NCBI RefSeq assembly: GCF_005405165.1
Contig: NZ_BJDN01000025.1
Location: 1 to 40,404 of the forward strand
DNA length: 40,404 nt
DNA from: Loigolactobacillus binensis
Lineage (GTDB): Bacteria; Bacillota; Bacilli; Lactobacillales; Lactobacillaceae
Direction of reading: 5' to 3'
Shown here: positions 18,267 through 26,482 of the stretch, piece after piece
How the letters are laid out: each line of letters opens with the position of its first letter
How positions within the stretch are numbered: the stretch's first letter is position 1
Made by a program: the position numbers and the translations under genes
The notes under the pieces: generated by a model
Database searches by the model: none
What the model was told of the DNA's origin: nothing
Seen by the model: the letters and a program-made list of their open reading frames with translations, nothing else

Positions 18267-18744
18267 GTTGCGCCTCGCTTTCAACGGCCTTTTTAGTCTG
18301 GGCCGCCCGATAATCTAGTAAGCGCTGCTGCAACTGCCCATCTTGCAACGCCAAAATGCTAGCCGCCTGTAACGCCGCATTTTTCGCCCCGGCGGTGCCG
18401 ATCGCCATAGTCGCCACCGGCACGCCAGCCGGCATTTGCACAATCGACAACAAGGAATCCATCCCGTGCAGCGCATGACTTTCGATCGGTACGCCGATCA
18501 CCGGCCGCACCGTATTCGCCGCCAACATCCCCGGCAAATGCGCGGCGCCACCAGCACCAGCGATGATCACGGCGATGCCTTGAGCCACTGCCTGCTGGCC
18601 GAAGTCTTGCAACTGCGCCGGCATGCGGTGTGCTGAAATAACGTGTTTACTAAACGGAATCTGCAACTCAGTTAAAATAGCGGCGGACGCTTGCATCGTC
18701 GGCCAATCCGAAACTGAGCCCATCACGATCGCAACTTGATTCAC
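18259..18744 (-). CDS. purE: N5-carboxyaminoimidazole ribonucleotide mutase
   Basis: Class I PurE of 161 residues; it moves the carboxylate of N5-CAIR to C4 and works with PurK. The motifs GSVSDWPTM and SAHRMP line the active site, and [11 protein letters not shown] follows. It begins with GTG, with GGGAGG eight bases upstream. It is the first gene of the 11-gene pur operon. The leader is only about 55 bases, so control is expected at the promoter rather than by a riboswitch. Confidence 0.95.
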   Translation of the reverse strand: MNQVAIVMGSVSDWPTMQASAAILTELQIPFSKHVISAHRMPAQLQDFGQQAVAQGIAVIIAGAGGAAHLPGMLAANTVRPVIGVPIESHALHGMDSLLSIVQMPAGVPVATMAIGTAGAKNAALQAASILALQDGQLQQRLLDYRAAQTKKAVESEAQLD

Positions 18745-18805
18745 AAAAATTGCCTCCCTATTCCATAATTAAGGTGAATACATACTCTTAATAAACCGTA
18801 CATTA

Positions 18806-18835
18806 AGTATACAAGCATCTATAATCATTCGTCAA
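18806..18835 (-). promoter_or_regulatory. Promoter of the pur operon
   Basis: On the - strand, TTGACG (18830-18835) and TATACT (18806-18811) are 18 bases apart. The start point would lie near 18799, about 55 bases before purE. No other good pair is seen in this AT-rich region. Confidence 0.7.
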
Positions 18836-18836
18836 T
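18824..18836 (-). promoter_or_regulatory. Weak PurBox-like repeat over the -35 box
   Basis: ATTGACGAATGAT shares the ACGAAyGATTAT core with the stronger copy at 18871-18883 and covers the -35 hexamer. It matches the PurR consensus AWWWCCGAACWWT at only 9 of 13 positions. Taken with the second copy it suggests a pair of binding sites. Confidence 0.35.
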
Positions 18837-18870
18837 AATATAAACGTATATTTTAAATTTATTTATCATA

Positions 18871-18883
18871 ATCGTTCGTATTT
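18871..18883 (-). promoter_or_regulatory. Putative PurBox (PurR site)
   Basis: AAATACGAACGAT on the - strand matches the Gram-positive PurBox AWWWCCGAACWWT at 11 of 13 positions. It sits 35 bases upstream of the -35 box of the pur promoter. Gram-positive PurR senses PRPP and represses or activates depending on species. The role here is inferred from motif and location. Confidence 0.5.
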
Positions 18884-18949
18884 AGCACACGAATTTTAAT
18901 CTATCATCGTGATAAAATACACCTTATCATTAAAAGCCGTTAAAATAAC

Positions 18950-18980
18950 AAAAGGCCCAACCACAAGTGTGGTTGGACCT
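18950..18980 (-). terminator. Intrinsic terminator of uvrC
   Basis: On the - strand GGTCCAACCACA and TGTGGTTGGGCC pair around a short loop, followed by TTTTG. It lies just past the uvrC stop and insulates the pur promoter region. Confidence 0.85.
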
Positions 18981-18990
18981 AATTTATTCT

Positions 18991-20763
18991 CTATTTTAAT
19001 GACAATTTGATGGTTTGCGCAACTGTTTTGGAAACACCGATTTCACGCAATTCTGGAATCGTTGCGCTTTTTAATTTCTTTAATGAACCGAACTGGCGTA
19101 GTAATTTTGTTCGTGTTTTTGGACCGACGCCGGGAATTTGATCAAGCTGCGAACTCAAGGAATGCTTGCCCCGTAATTGGCGGTGGAAGGTGATCGCAAA
19201 GCGATGGACTTCATCCTGAATTCGCTGCAGTAAATAGAAGCCTTCGCTTTTCGGATCAAGGTCCAACTTTTTATCATCGGGACCATACATTAAATCAGCG
19301 GTTTTATGATGTTTATTTTTGACCATACCTGCTACCGGAATGGTCAAACCTAATTCATCTTCTAGAATTTCTTTAGCCGCATGAACCTGGATCTCACCAC
19401 CATCCATTAAAATCAAATCAGGTAGTGGTTGCTGCTCCTTCAATAATCGCACATAGCGGCGCCGAATAACTTCTTGCGTATTCGCCGCTTCATTGGCACC
19501 ATCGCCGGATTTAATTTTATATTTGCGGTATTCGTTTTTAACCGGTTCGCCATCAATGTAACAAACCATCGCTGACACTGGATCAGTTCCTTGAATATTG
19601 GAATGATCGAAAGCCTCGATGCGATGGGCTGAGGTGATCTGCAAGACGTCAACTAATTCTTGCACTGCACCAACAGTATGTGAATTGTCCAATTCCATCA
19701 AGCGGAATTTTTCTTCCAAAACTAAGCGACTATTTTTGTTAGCCATTAGCATCAAAGCCCGTTTTTCACCGCGTTGTGGCGTGCGGATCGGTACTTGTAA
19801 AATATCTGCTAATACTTTCTGATTAACCCCTTTTGGCACTAAAATCTCGCGCGGAAGAACATTATTTTTACGCTTATAGAATTGTAGAATAAAACTTTCC
19901 AATTCTTCTTCCGGCGTATTGACACAAGGAAATAGTCGCTTCTCCCGTTTGATCAACCGGGCCTGACGAATAAAAAAGATCTGCACCGAGAGCCAACCTT
20001 TATCCATGTAATAACCAAAAATATCACGTGGCGTATGATCGTTGGAAATGATTTTCTGCTTTTCTACGGTGGCTTCAATATACCGTAACTGATCCCGTAA
20101 TTCCGCCGCCCGCTCGAAATGAAGATCAGCGGCGGCCGTTTGCATTTTTCCCCGTAGCTCGCGCTTAACATCCCCAACTTGCCCATTCAAAAAGCGCTTG
20201 ATCTTGCGGATCTGCGCATCATATTCACTTTGTGGCACTTCCCGGAAACAAGCACCTAGACACTGGCCCATATGGTAATACAAGCAGGGCCGCTTTTGCC
20301 GGCCATTACAGCGGCGCAGCGGATAGACCTTCTGCAAAAAATGTAGCGTTTCTTCAGCAGCATAAACGTTAGGATAAGGACCAAAGTAGTAGCCACCATC
20401 CTTTTTAACATCCCCGGTAATCAGCATCTTAGGATCCCGCTCATTCGTAATTTTAATGTAGGGATACCCGGTGCCTTTTTTTAACTTAATATTAAAATGC
20501 GGTTGATGCTTTTGAATCAACGTGATCTCCAGCAAAAAGGCTTCCTTATCAGTCGACGTGATGATCGTCTCAAAATCACGGATCTCAGAAACTAACCGCG
20601 CAGTTTTCCCTTCGTGACTACTTTTAAAGTAGGATCGAACCCGGTTCTTTAAGTTTTTCGCCTTACCCACGTAAATGATCTTGCCATCACGATTTTTCAT
20701 CAAATAACAGCCAGGCAGCGGCGGCAATAAGGCTAATTTATGTTCTATATGTTCTGTTGCCAC
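18991..20763 (-). CDS. uvrC: Excinuclease ABC subunit C
   Basis: Nucleotide excision repair nuclease of 590 residues that makes both cuts around a lesion marked by UvrAB. Domains in order: GIY-YIG nuclease (PGCYLMKNRDGKIIYVGKAK, about residues 15-95); a cysteine-rich segment (RRCNGRQKRPCLYY, with further Cys in GQCLGACF); a UVR motif near 190-230; the RNase H-like domain; and a C-terminal helix-hairpin-helix pair (DQIPGVGPKTRTKLL). The frame extends 23 codons upstream to 20832, but the GTG at 20763 with AGAAAGG nine bases before gives the usual N-terminus ATEHIEHKLALLPPLPG, and the predicted promoter lies inside the extension. Confidence 0.93.
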   Translation of the reverse strand: MATEHIEHKLALLPPLPGCYLMKNRDGKIIYVGKAKNLKNRVRSYFKSSHEGKTARLVSEIRDFETIITSTDKEAFLLEITLIQKHQPHFNIKLKKGTGYPYIKITNERDPKMLITGDVKKDGGYYFGPYPNVYAAEETLHFLQKVYPLRRCNGRQKRPCLYYHMGQCLGACFREVPQSEYDAQIRKIKRFLNGQVGDVKRELRGKMQTAAADLHFERAAELRDQLRYIEATVEKQKIISNDHTPRDIFGYYMDKGWLSVQIFFIRQARLIKREKRLFPCVNTPEEELESFILQFYKRKNNVLPREILVPKGVNQKVLADILQVPIRTPQRGEKRALMLMANKNSRLVLEEKFRLMELDNSHTVGAVQELVDVLQITSAHRIEAFDHSNIQGTDPVSAMVCYIDGEPVKNEYRKYKIKSGDGANEAANTQEVIRRRYVRLLKEQQPLPDLILMDGGEIQVHAAKEILEDELGLTIPVAGMVKNKHHKTADLMYGPDDKKLDLDPKSEGFYLLQRIQDEVHRFAITFHRQLRGKHSLSSQLDQIPGVGPKTRTKLLRQFGSLKKLKSATIPELREIGVSKTVAQTIKLSLK

Positions 20764-20816
20764 ACCTAACAACCTTTCTTCTATAGCAGCATTAACGTAC
20801 ATTTGTTCGCTGTTAT

Positions 20817-20844
20817 ATTCTAACGCGTCCATCTAGAAAAGCAA
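20817..20844 (-). promoter_or_regulatory. Promoter of uvrC
   Basis: On the - strand TTGCTT (20839-20844) and TAGAAT (20817-20822) are 16 bases apart, putting the start near 20810. This falls within the longest possible uvrC frame and supports the downstream GTG start. Confidence 0.5.
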
Positions 20845-20909
20845 GTAGGCTGCTCCATGGAGGTTAAAAAGGAACAATAATGCACCGCCGAACCCAATTC
20901 AGTGGACAC

Positions 20910-20937
20910 AAAAAAGCTGGCCGAAGTCAGCTTTTTG
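20910..20937 (-). terminator. Intrinsic terminator of the amino-acid ABC transporter
   Basis: AAAAAGCTGAC / GCCAGCTTTTTT hairpin with a TTCG tetraloop and one internal mismatch, read on the - strand, immediately past the ATPase gene. Confidence 0.8.
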
Positions 20938-20945
20938 TTGTTAAA

Positions 20946-21689
20946 TTAAGCTTCCAAAATTTTGGCTAGGAAATCTTGTGTCCGTTCGTTTTGTGGATGT
21001 TCAAAAATCTGATCAGGTGTTCCTTTCTCGGCGAAAACACCACCGTCCATAAACCAAACTTCATCAGCAACATTTTTAGCGAAGCCCATTTCATGAGTGA
21101 CCACTACCATAGTCATCCCTTCATTGGCTAGATCCTGCATAACTTTTAGAACTTCACCGACCATTTCTGGATCTAAGGCCGAGGTAGGCTCGTCAAATAA
21201 CATAACATCTGGATTCATCGCTAACGCCCGGGCAATAGCCACCCGTTGTTGTTGCCCTCCAGATAAGCTCGCAGGATAATCATCGGCTTTCTCAGCTAAC
21301 CCGACTTGAGCCAATAATTTGAGTGCCAATTTCTGAGCGTCGTCATTGCTCATCTTCTTAACTTTGATCGGTGCCAACTTAACGTTTTCAACTACGGTCA
21401 TATTGGAGAAAAGATTAAAACTCTGGAAAACCATGCCCATCTTTTCCCGCAATTGGTTGATCTGACTTTCGTTTAACGATGTCAAATCAGAGTTTTCAAA
21501 CATGATTTTGCCGCTGGTCGGTTGCTCCAACATATTTAGGCAGCGCAGAAAGGTACTTTTACCACCACCAGAGGGACCGATCACGCAGATCACTTGCCCT
21601 TTTTCAACTTTACCGTTTAAATCCTTTAAAACTTCGGTGTCGCCAAACTTTTTATTAATGTTTTCAATTGCAATCATTTCTTCAGGCAT
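20946..21689 (-). CDS. Polar amino-acid ABC transporter ATP-binding protein (GlnQ type)
   Basis: ATPase of 247 residues powering the permease encoded just upstream. Walker [10 protein letters not shown] is near residue 40; the signature [15 protein letters not shown] and Walker [15 protein letters not shown] are intact, and VVTHEM carries the switch histidine. The ATG overlaps the end of the permease gene by eight bases. The closest families transport glutamine, glutamate or similar polar amino acids; the exact substrate is not visible. Confidence 0.9.
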   Translation of the reverse strand: MPEEMIAIENINKKFGDTEVLKDLNGKVEKGQVICVIGPSGGGKSTFLRCLNMLEQPTSGKIMFENSDLTSLNESQINQLREKMGMVFQSFNLFSNMTVVENVKLAPIKVKKMSNDDAQKLALKLLAQVGLAEKADDYPASLSGGQQQRVAIARALAMNPDVMLFDEPTSALDPEMVGEVLKVMQDLANEGMTMVVVTHEMGFAKNVADEVWFMDGGVFAEKGTPDQIFEHPQNERTQDFLAKILEA

Positions 21690-23154
21690 CGTGCTTCATC
21701 TTCCTCTCGTAGTGGTTCAAAACTTTAGACAAACTGAAGGTTAAAATAAAGTAAATGATCATAGCGACAACGATCGGGATGACCCCTTTATAAGTGGCAG
21801 TCTGAACAGCTTTTAATTGATAGATCAAATCGGTGACCCCAATGATCGACACGATCGAGCTTTCCTTGATCAAAGAAACAAATTCATTGCCTAACGCTGG
21901 CCAAATATTCTTAAGTGCTTGTGGGAAGACCACGCTTTGGAACGTTTGCCGTTGACTGAGTCCCAGACTACGTGCGGCCTCCGTCTGCCCTTTGGCAACA
22001 GAATTGATCCCGCCCCGAATGATTTCAGCAACATAAGCTGCGGAGTTCAAAGAGACGGCAATAATACCAGCAATCAACGCCGGAATATTGATAAATAAGC
22101 CGATCCCGAAGTAAACGAACATCACTTGGATCATTAACGGTGTCCCCCGCACGAATTCAATGTAAACAACCCCTAGAGCATGAACTAACTTCATCTTGCT
22201 TAAACGCATCAAAGCGAAAAGGATCCCTAACAAAATACCGAAGAAGACACTGATAATGGTGATCAGTAAGGTGTATTCGACCCCTTTAAGGAAGTAGCCT
22301 GAATAATGCCACATGCTAGTATTATGCGTATTCGTCTTCATATAAGTGCCAGCATCTTTTAAATAGGTTTTGGTCAACTTCTTTTGTGTAATCTCATCAA
22401 CTGACTTGTTGACCGCATTGACTAAAGAAGTAGATCCCTTTTTAAACCCAATGGCGGTATCATTTTCGCCACTACCTAAATCAAATTTACCATTGATCAT
22501 GGCCAAATCAGGATCATTATCAACATAAGCCTGAGCAGATGGTGTTTCCATAATCACCCCTTCAGCTTTATGACTCTTTAATGCCAAAATCAAATCACTG
22601 ATTTTAGCTAATCCTTTCATCTTCGAACCTTTGATCTGTTTCTTACCTAAATTATACTGGATACTCCCAGTTTGTGCCCCTAAAGATTTATTTTCAAAGG
22701 AATCTTTATCTTTGTATAATCCTTTGTCGGCCTTGTTAATGATGATCGACTGACCACCTTTATAATAAACCTTGGAGAAATCAACGCTCTTTTTCCGCGC
22801 CGGTGTCGGTGACATCCCCGAAATAACCATATCGACTTTATTAGTCTCCAATGCGACCAATAAAGAATCAAAATCCATTTGTTTGATCACTAACTTTACG
22901 CCTAGATCTTTAGCAATCTTTTTGGCAATGTCGACATCCATACCGACAACTCGCTCTTTGCCCCCCCGGTTAACCAAAAACTCATAAGGCGGGTAATCTG
23001 GACTAGTTCCCATTACTAAAGTGCCTTTTGCCTTGACCCGGGCCAGTGAATCCTCAGTGCCAGTAGTTGCCGCGTGGCTAGGCTGCGCAAACCCACCTAA
23101 CAGGGCCACACTTAAAGTGACCACCAACATTAACCAACTCATTATTTTCTTCAT
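21682..23154 (-). CDS. Amino-acid ABC transporter, fused binding protein and permease
   Basis: Protein of 490 residues. A signal peptide (residues 1-28, ending SHA) leads to a periplasmic-type binding domain (about 35-270: [48 protein letters not shown]). A membrane permease domain follows (about 285-485) with the EAA-type loop [20 protein letters not shown]. It combines the roles of GlnH and GlnP; the lactococcal GlnP fusion has two binding domains, this has one. It forms an operon with the ATPase. Substrate is probably glutamine/glutamate or another polar amino acid. Confidence 0.9.
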   Translation of the reverse strand: MKKIMSWLMLVVTLSVALLGGFAQPSHAATTGTEDSLARVKAKGTLVMGTSPDYPPYEFLVNRGGKERVVGMDVDIAKKIAKDLGVKLVIKQMDFDSLLVALETNKVDMVISGMSPTPARKKSVDFSKVYYKGGQSIIINKADKGLYKDKDSFENKSLGAQTGSIQYNLGKKQIKGSKMKGLAKISDLILALKSHKAEGVIMETPSAQAYVDNDPDLAMINGKFDLGSGENDTAIGFKKGSTSLVNAVNKSVDEITQKKLTKTYLKDAGTYMKTNTHNTSMWHYSGYFLKGVEYTLLITIISVFFGILLGILFALMRLSKMKLVHALGVVYIEFVRGTPLMIQVMFVYFGIGLFINIPALIAGIIAVSLNSAAYVAEIIRGGINSVAKGQTEAARSLGLSQRQTFQSVVFPQALKNIWPALGNEFVSLIKESSIVSIIGVTDLIYQLKAVQTATYKGVIPIVVAMIIYFILTFSLSKVLNHYERKMKHDA

Positions 23155-23189
23155 ACTATTGCCTACCTCTTTTTATATTCAATAGCTCG

Positions 23190-23218
23190 ATTATACCTGC
23201 TAATGATTTTTTATGCAA
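23190..23218 (-). promoter_or_regulatory. Promoter of the amino-acid ABC transporter
   Basis: TTGCAT (23213-23218) and a perfect TATAAT (23190-23195) on the - strand, 17 bases apart. A palindrome TTTATGCATAAA at about 23240-23251 repeats the TGCATAAA word found at the -35 box and may be a regulatory site. Confidence 0.8.
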
Positions 23219-23349
23219 GTAGTTTCACTGATTAACTGGATTTATGCATAAAAAAACGTGGATATCCATTTTAAATTAGTGGTGCAAATGTCAGCACAAT
23301 TTATTTTTTTCTGCTAAAATAGGAACAAAGCAAAGAAAGGATGATTGCG

Positions 23350-23493
23350 ATGGGCTTAACGATCAAGCAAGATAACACACTAAACGAACTGTTCGACAAA
23401 TTCGCTTTAGATCCAAAGAAATCTGTTGAGAAACCAGTAGCTAAAAAACCTAAAGAAGTCAAAGTAACTAAAAAAGACGATCCTAAAAAATAA
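23350..23493 (+). CDS. Small lysine-rich conserved-looking protein, 47 residues
   Basis: Begins MGLTIKQDNTLNELFDKFAL and continues with a Lys/Pro-rich tail that ends DDPKK. AAAGG lies nine bases before the ATG at 23350; another ATG three codons upstream overlaps the ribosome site. A TAAAAT -10-like box is at 23315-23320. The two-part layout (short amphipathic N-terminus, highly basic tail) resembles the small conserved proteins annotated SPJ_0845 family in streptococci and lactobacilli, from memory and unverified. No function is known to me. It could bind nucleic acid or another acidic partner. Confidence 0.65.
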   Translation: MGLTIKQDNTLNELFDKFALDPKKSVEKPVAKKPKEVKVTKKDDPKK

Positions 23494-23587
23494 ATGGTGC
23501 CTAGCCTAGGCTTATTCGCCTACTGAATAATTGTTTGGTAGCAGAAATTACTTCGTTCTATACGCCAACTTAATCGTTCTCCAAAAC

Positions 23588-23630
23588 AAAAATGAGATCA
23601 TGACCTAATCTGGTTATGATCTCATTTTTT
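23588..23630. terminator. Intrinsic terminator after the small protein gene
   Basis: AATGAGATCATGACC / GGTTATGATCTCATT stem with one wobble pair, a 6-base loop, and runs of A before and T after, so it can work in both directions. It ends the 23350-23493 transcript and insulates queT. Confidence 0.85.
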
Positions 23631-23651
23631 ACGGTAAAACGCTGTAGCTTG

Positions 23652-23683
23652 TTGTACTAACTAAAGCAAAATAGTACTATAAA
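23652..23683 (+). promoter_or_regulatory. Putative queT promoter
   Basis: TTGTAC (23652-23657) with TACTAT at 23675-23680 (17 bases) or TATAAA at 23678-23683 (20 bases). It precedes a small CTGAC/GTCAG hairpin (23695-23709) and the riboswitch. Assignment is tentative. Confidence 0.4.
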
Positions 23684-23708
23684 GTGGTACGTGTCTGACT
23701 TTTTGTCA

Positions 23709-23751
23709 GTGGTGGTTCGTGACTATCCCACCGTAATAAAAAACTAGGAGG
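23709..23751 (+). ncRNA. PreQ1 class I riboswitch controlling queT
   Basis: Stem GGTGG (23711-23715) / CCACC (23728-23732) with loop TTCGTGACTATC, then the A-rich tail GTAATAAAAAACTAGGAGG. This matches the class I preQ1 aptamer: hairpin plus A-rich 3' tail whose CUA(A/G) segment folds back into the loop as an H-type pseudoknot. The Shine-Dalgarno sequence directly abuts the pseudoknot end, so ligand binding should hide it and reduce translation of the queuosine-precursor transporter downstream. Identified by eye from consensus and context. Confidence 0.85.
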
Positions 23752-23761
23752 CCATTTTATA

Positions 23762-24253
23762 ATGGAGAAAACTCGAATCAAGACTAGTTCGTTGACCAAG
23801 ATCGGTGTGATCGCAGCACTTTATATCGCGATCACCATGCTGGTGGCACCGTGGAGCTTTGGCGCCACCCAATTACGCTTTTCGGAAATGCTTAATCATT
23901 TAGCTATTTTTAATAAGCGTTATATTTGGGCGTTAACCATCGGTTGTGCGGTCGTCAATTTATTTTCACCTTTAGGTATTATCGACATTGTTTTTGGTAC
24001 TTTAGGTACTTTAGTGATGACGACCATCAGTTATTATCTGAGTCGGCATTTAAAGAGCCTGATTGCTAAACTGGCTACGAGTACTATCATTTGTACCCTA
24101 GCCATGTGGAGTGTTGCTCTAGAGCTCCATATCGTCAGCAAAGCGCCTTTTTGGGCGACCTATTTCAGCGTGGCCTTAGGTGAGCTGATTTCCTTAGTCA
24201 GTGGTGCAATTTTATTTTATATTTTAGCTAAACGAATCGATTTAACCGTTTAA
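23762..24253 (+). CDS. queT: Queuosine precursor transporter QueT
   Basis: Membrane protein of 163 residues with about five hydrophobic segments, of the QueT (formerly COG4708) family. It is predicted to be the substrate-binding component of an ECF-type transporter for preQ1 or a related queuosine precursor. The segment FGATQLRFSEMLNHLAIFNKRYI near residues 36-60 is characteristic. The preQ1-type riboswitch directly upstream strongly supports the substrate. The ECF module itself is not in the window and would be shared. Confidence 0.92.
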   Translation: MEKTRIKTSSLTKIGVIAALYIAITMLVAPWSFGATQLRFSEMLNHLAIFNKRYIWALTIGCAVVNLFSPLGIIDIVFGTLGTLVMTTISYYLSRHLKSLIAKLATSTIICTLAMWSVALELHIVSKAPFWATYFSVALGELISLVSGAILFYILAKRIDLTV

Positions 24254-24288
24254 TCTTTAATTTATTTAATGTGCAGGAGGATCAATTT

Positions 24289-24513
24289 ATGACTTTTAAT
24301 GAAGCATTACCCTTACTAATCGCTGGTAAGAAAATTGTACGTAGCGGTTGGGAAGGCAGTGAACAATATATCTTTCTAGTTAATAATGCCACCTATCATG
24401 GTGCCGCGATCAATCCTTATTTCTTGATCAAAACGACGGAAACACCTAGTCTTTCAATGTTTCAACCGACTAGCTGTGATCTACTCGCGACTGATTGGCA
24501 AGTTGTTAGCTAA
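24289..24513 (+). CDS. DUF2829 (Tad2-like) small protein
   Basis: Protein of 74 residues: MTFNEALPLLIAGKKIVRSG, then W-E-G-S and a YIFLV strand, ending DLLATDWQVV. This is the pattern of the DUF2829 family (N-terminal helix, GKK-RxGW, late DLLAxDWxxV). The phage anti-Thoeris protein Tad2, which sequesters cyclic ADP-ribose-type signals, belongs to this family, but most chromosomal members have no assigned role. The frame can be extended to a GTG at 24271, but that contains the CAGGAGGATC ribosome site, so the ATG at 24289 is chosen. Its stop shares one base with the start of the dehydrogenase gene downstream (TAATG). Confidence 0.8.
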   Translation: MTFNEALPLLIAGKKIVRSGWEGSEQYIFLVNNATYHGAAINPYFLIKTTETPSLSMFQPTSCDLLATDWQVVS

Positions 24514-25274
24514 TGGCGAACTATCCTGAACTTAAGCAACAACATGCAGTGATCACCGGCGTGGCTTCTGGAATTGGTCACGCTCAGGCGGCGGCATTTT
24601 TGGCACAAGGAGTGCTGGTTTTTGGTATTGATCGCAGTCATAACGCTGCCGTTGGCCAATTACAGCAGCGTTACCCAACGACTTTTTATTTTGAACAAGG
24701 CGATATTCGGCAGGCTACGGCCATTAATGACTGCGTAGCACACGCACTTATTCAAATGCCCCGGATCGAACTTTTATTAAATACGGCCGGGATTTTAGAT
24801 GCTTATACGCCTTTACTAGCCACCGATTTAGCCAGCTGGGAAAATATTTTGACTACCAATTTAACCAGTCAATTTTTATTTGCACAAGCGCTACTACCGC
24901 AAATGCTTACTCATCATCATGGTGTGATCCTTAATATGGCCTCAATCGCTGGGCTCGTGGCTGGTGGCGGTGGCGTGGCATATACCACTGCCAAACACGG
25001 CGTCATTGGGCTTACTAAACAAATTGATTATGATTACGCCGCTCAGGGTATCCGCGCCAACTGTATCGCTCCCGGTGCTATTGATACCCCAATGAATGCC
25101 GCTGATTTCCAAAATGATGCTGAGATGGCACGCCAGGTGGCCGCGCAAACACCTGCTCAGCGCTGGGCGCAACCAGAAGAAGTTGCCGCGTTAAGCCTAT
25201 TTCTAGCTAGTCCGGCCGCTGACTACATCCATGGCAGTGTTATTCCGATTGATGGTGGCTGGCTCGAAAAATAA
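24513..25274 (+). CDS. Short-chain dehydrogenase/reductase (FabG-like)
   Basis: Classical SDR of 253 residues. The cofactor motif TGVASGIG is at about 15-22. The structural NAG-like motif is NTAG. The catalytic Ser sits in NMASIAG and the YxxxK pair in AYTTAKHG. The C-terminus IPIDGGW is typical. It is annotated in relatives as 3-oxoacyl-ACP reductase-like, but several substrates are possible, and its place outside a fab cluster argues against a core fatty-acid role. It has no separate ribosome site beyond coupling to the DUF2829 gene, whose stop it overlaps by one base. Confidence 0.88.
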   Translation: MANYPELKQQHAVITGVASGIGHAQAAAFLAQGVLVFGIDRSHNAAVGQLQQRYPTTFYFEQGDIRQATAINDCVAHALIQMPRIELLLNTAGILDAYTPLLATDLASWENILTTNLTSQFLFAQALLPQMLTHHHGVILNMASIAGLVAGGGGVAYTTAKHGVIGLTKQIDYDYAAQGIRANCIAPGAIDTPMNAADFQNDAEMARQVAAQTPAQRWAQPEEVAALSLFLASPAADYIHGSVIPIDGGWLEK

Positions 25275-25279
25275 AGGAC

Positions 25280-25314
25280 AAAAATACGACCCCCAATGGA
25301 GTCGTATTTTTTAT
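25280..25314. terminator. Shared terminator between SDR and MazG-like genes
   Basis: AAAATACGAC / GTCGTATTTTTT hairpin between converging genes. It has a T run on each strand and reaches into the stop codon of the MazG-like gene. Confidence 0.85.
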
Positions 25315-25613
25315 TGCTTTTTGATATTCAATTGCTTGCCATAGCGAGCATTTAGCTTAGTAATATTTTGCTTGGCCACTTCTTCAAAGGGAATATTAGC
25401 CCACTCGGCTACCTGGGATAAGTACCAAAGCACGTCCCCCATCTCTTTAACCAATTCATCCTGATCAAGGTCTTCACCGTTAAAAGTGTATTTTTTGATC
25501 AGGTCAATGACCTCACCGCTTTCACTGGCTAAGCCTAAGGCACAGTTAGTCAAAACCTGTTCATTGCCTAAAAGTGTTCGATTCGCTAATTTTTGATAGT
25601 CATTAAATTCCAC
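25311..25613 (-). CDS. MazG-like nucleotide pyrophosphohydrolase family protein
   Basis: All-alpha protein of 100 residues with the MazG-type metal-binding pattern: ASESGEVIDLIKK near 29-41 and KEMGDVLWYLSQ near 56-67. Members hydrolyse non-canonical or excess NTPs to NMPs; the substrate here is unknown. It begins with GTG, preceded by AAGGAGG with good spacing. It lies 30 bases after ysxC and is probably co-transcribed with it. Confidence 0.82.
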   Translation of the reverse strand: MEFNDYQKLANRTLLGNEQVLTNCALGLASESGEVIDLIKKYTFNGEDLDQDELVKEMGDVLWYLSQVAEWANIPFEEVAKQNITKLNARYGKQLNIKKQ

Positions 25614-25643
25614 TGCTGCTCCTCCTTCACGCTTACTGTCTAG

Positions 25644-26231
25644 CTATTCAGGTAAATGGGCGGTGACCCACTCCCAGATTTGATCGCCACCAAGTCCAGA
25701 TGTACTGGAAAAAATCACCAAATCATCAGTTTGGTTCAACTGTAACGCCTTTTTGAGTTTGCTTTCACGTTGATTCCATTTACCCCGAGGCACCTTATCG
25801 CCTTTAGTGGCAACCACCAAAACAGGCACGCCAAAAAATTTCAAATAATCATACATGGCTAAATCATCCTTAGTGGGTTCATGACGAACATCAATCAACG
25901 AAATAACCCCACGCAAAGTTGTCCGTTCCTGTAAATAAGTTTCAATCATTTGGCTAAACTTCTCGCGATCGGTTTTAGAAACCTTGGCGTAGCCATAACC
26001 AGGAACATCAACAAAATAGAAGGCCTCATTAAGTTTATAAAAATTAAGTGTCTGCGTTTTACCTGGTGTACTGGATGTTCGAGCCATTTTCTTACGCTGG
26101 ATCAACTTATTGATCATCGATGATTTGCCGACATTAGAACGGCCGGTCAGCGCTATTTCCGGTAAACCATCAGTGGGATACTGCATTGGTGCCACGGCAC
26201 TGATCACCAATTCCACATCCTGAATCTGCAT
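25644..26231 (-). CDS. ysxC: Ribosome biogenesis GTP-binding protein YsxC/EngB
   Basis: Essential small GTPase of 195 residues needed for late 50S subunit assembly. G1 [10 protein letters not shown]3 DVPGYGYA and G4 TKGDK are clear. TGGAGG precedes the ATG. ClpX is encoded upstream, as in many Firmicutes, but here a terminator and about 250 bases separate them, so ysxC probably has its own promoter. Confidence 0.95.
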   Translation of the reverse strand: MQIQDVELVISAVAPMQYPTDGLPEIALTGRSNVGKSSMINKLIQRKKMARTSSTPGKTQTLNFYKLNEAFYFVDVPGYGYAKVSKTDREKFSQMIETYLQERTTLRGVISLIDVRHEPTKDDLAMYDYLKFFGVPVLVVATKGDKVPRGKWNQRESKLKKALQLNQTDDLVIFSSTSGLGGDQIWEWVTAHLPE

Positions 26232-26482
26232 TTATTTTTCCTCCACTTCTACTTCTATAACTAAAGTAAGTTGATCCTTACTTATTGACTTCAGCCATGC
26301 TTGTCATCATAACAAGGCGGCAGGTAGCATTCATGATCACATCACCATCACTTAAAGTAGTCAATCATCCTAAAACCTAGTTGCGCAGTAGCCGCTTAAG
26401 ACCAAAGCTTAAGCATGACAAGCAATAAAATTTTACGCCATGATTCCGAATCACTGCTTACTATTTTAGCATACCTTAAGCC
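26232..26482. other. Non-coding region between ysxC and the clpX terminator
   Basis: No gene. It contains a perfect inverted repeat AAGTAAG-TTGATC-CTTACTT (26264-26283) shortly upstream of the ysxC ribosome site, and an inverted 10-mer pair TGCTTGTCAT (26298-26307) / ATGACAAGCA (26415-26424) about 110 bases apart. This may be a structured ysxC leader; no convincing promoter was located. Confidence 0.4.

Noticed and set aside
18745..18800. Purine riboswitch in front of purE
   Set aside because: The predicted leader is about 55 bases, too short for the aptamer, and no aptamer pattern is seen.
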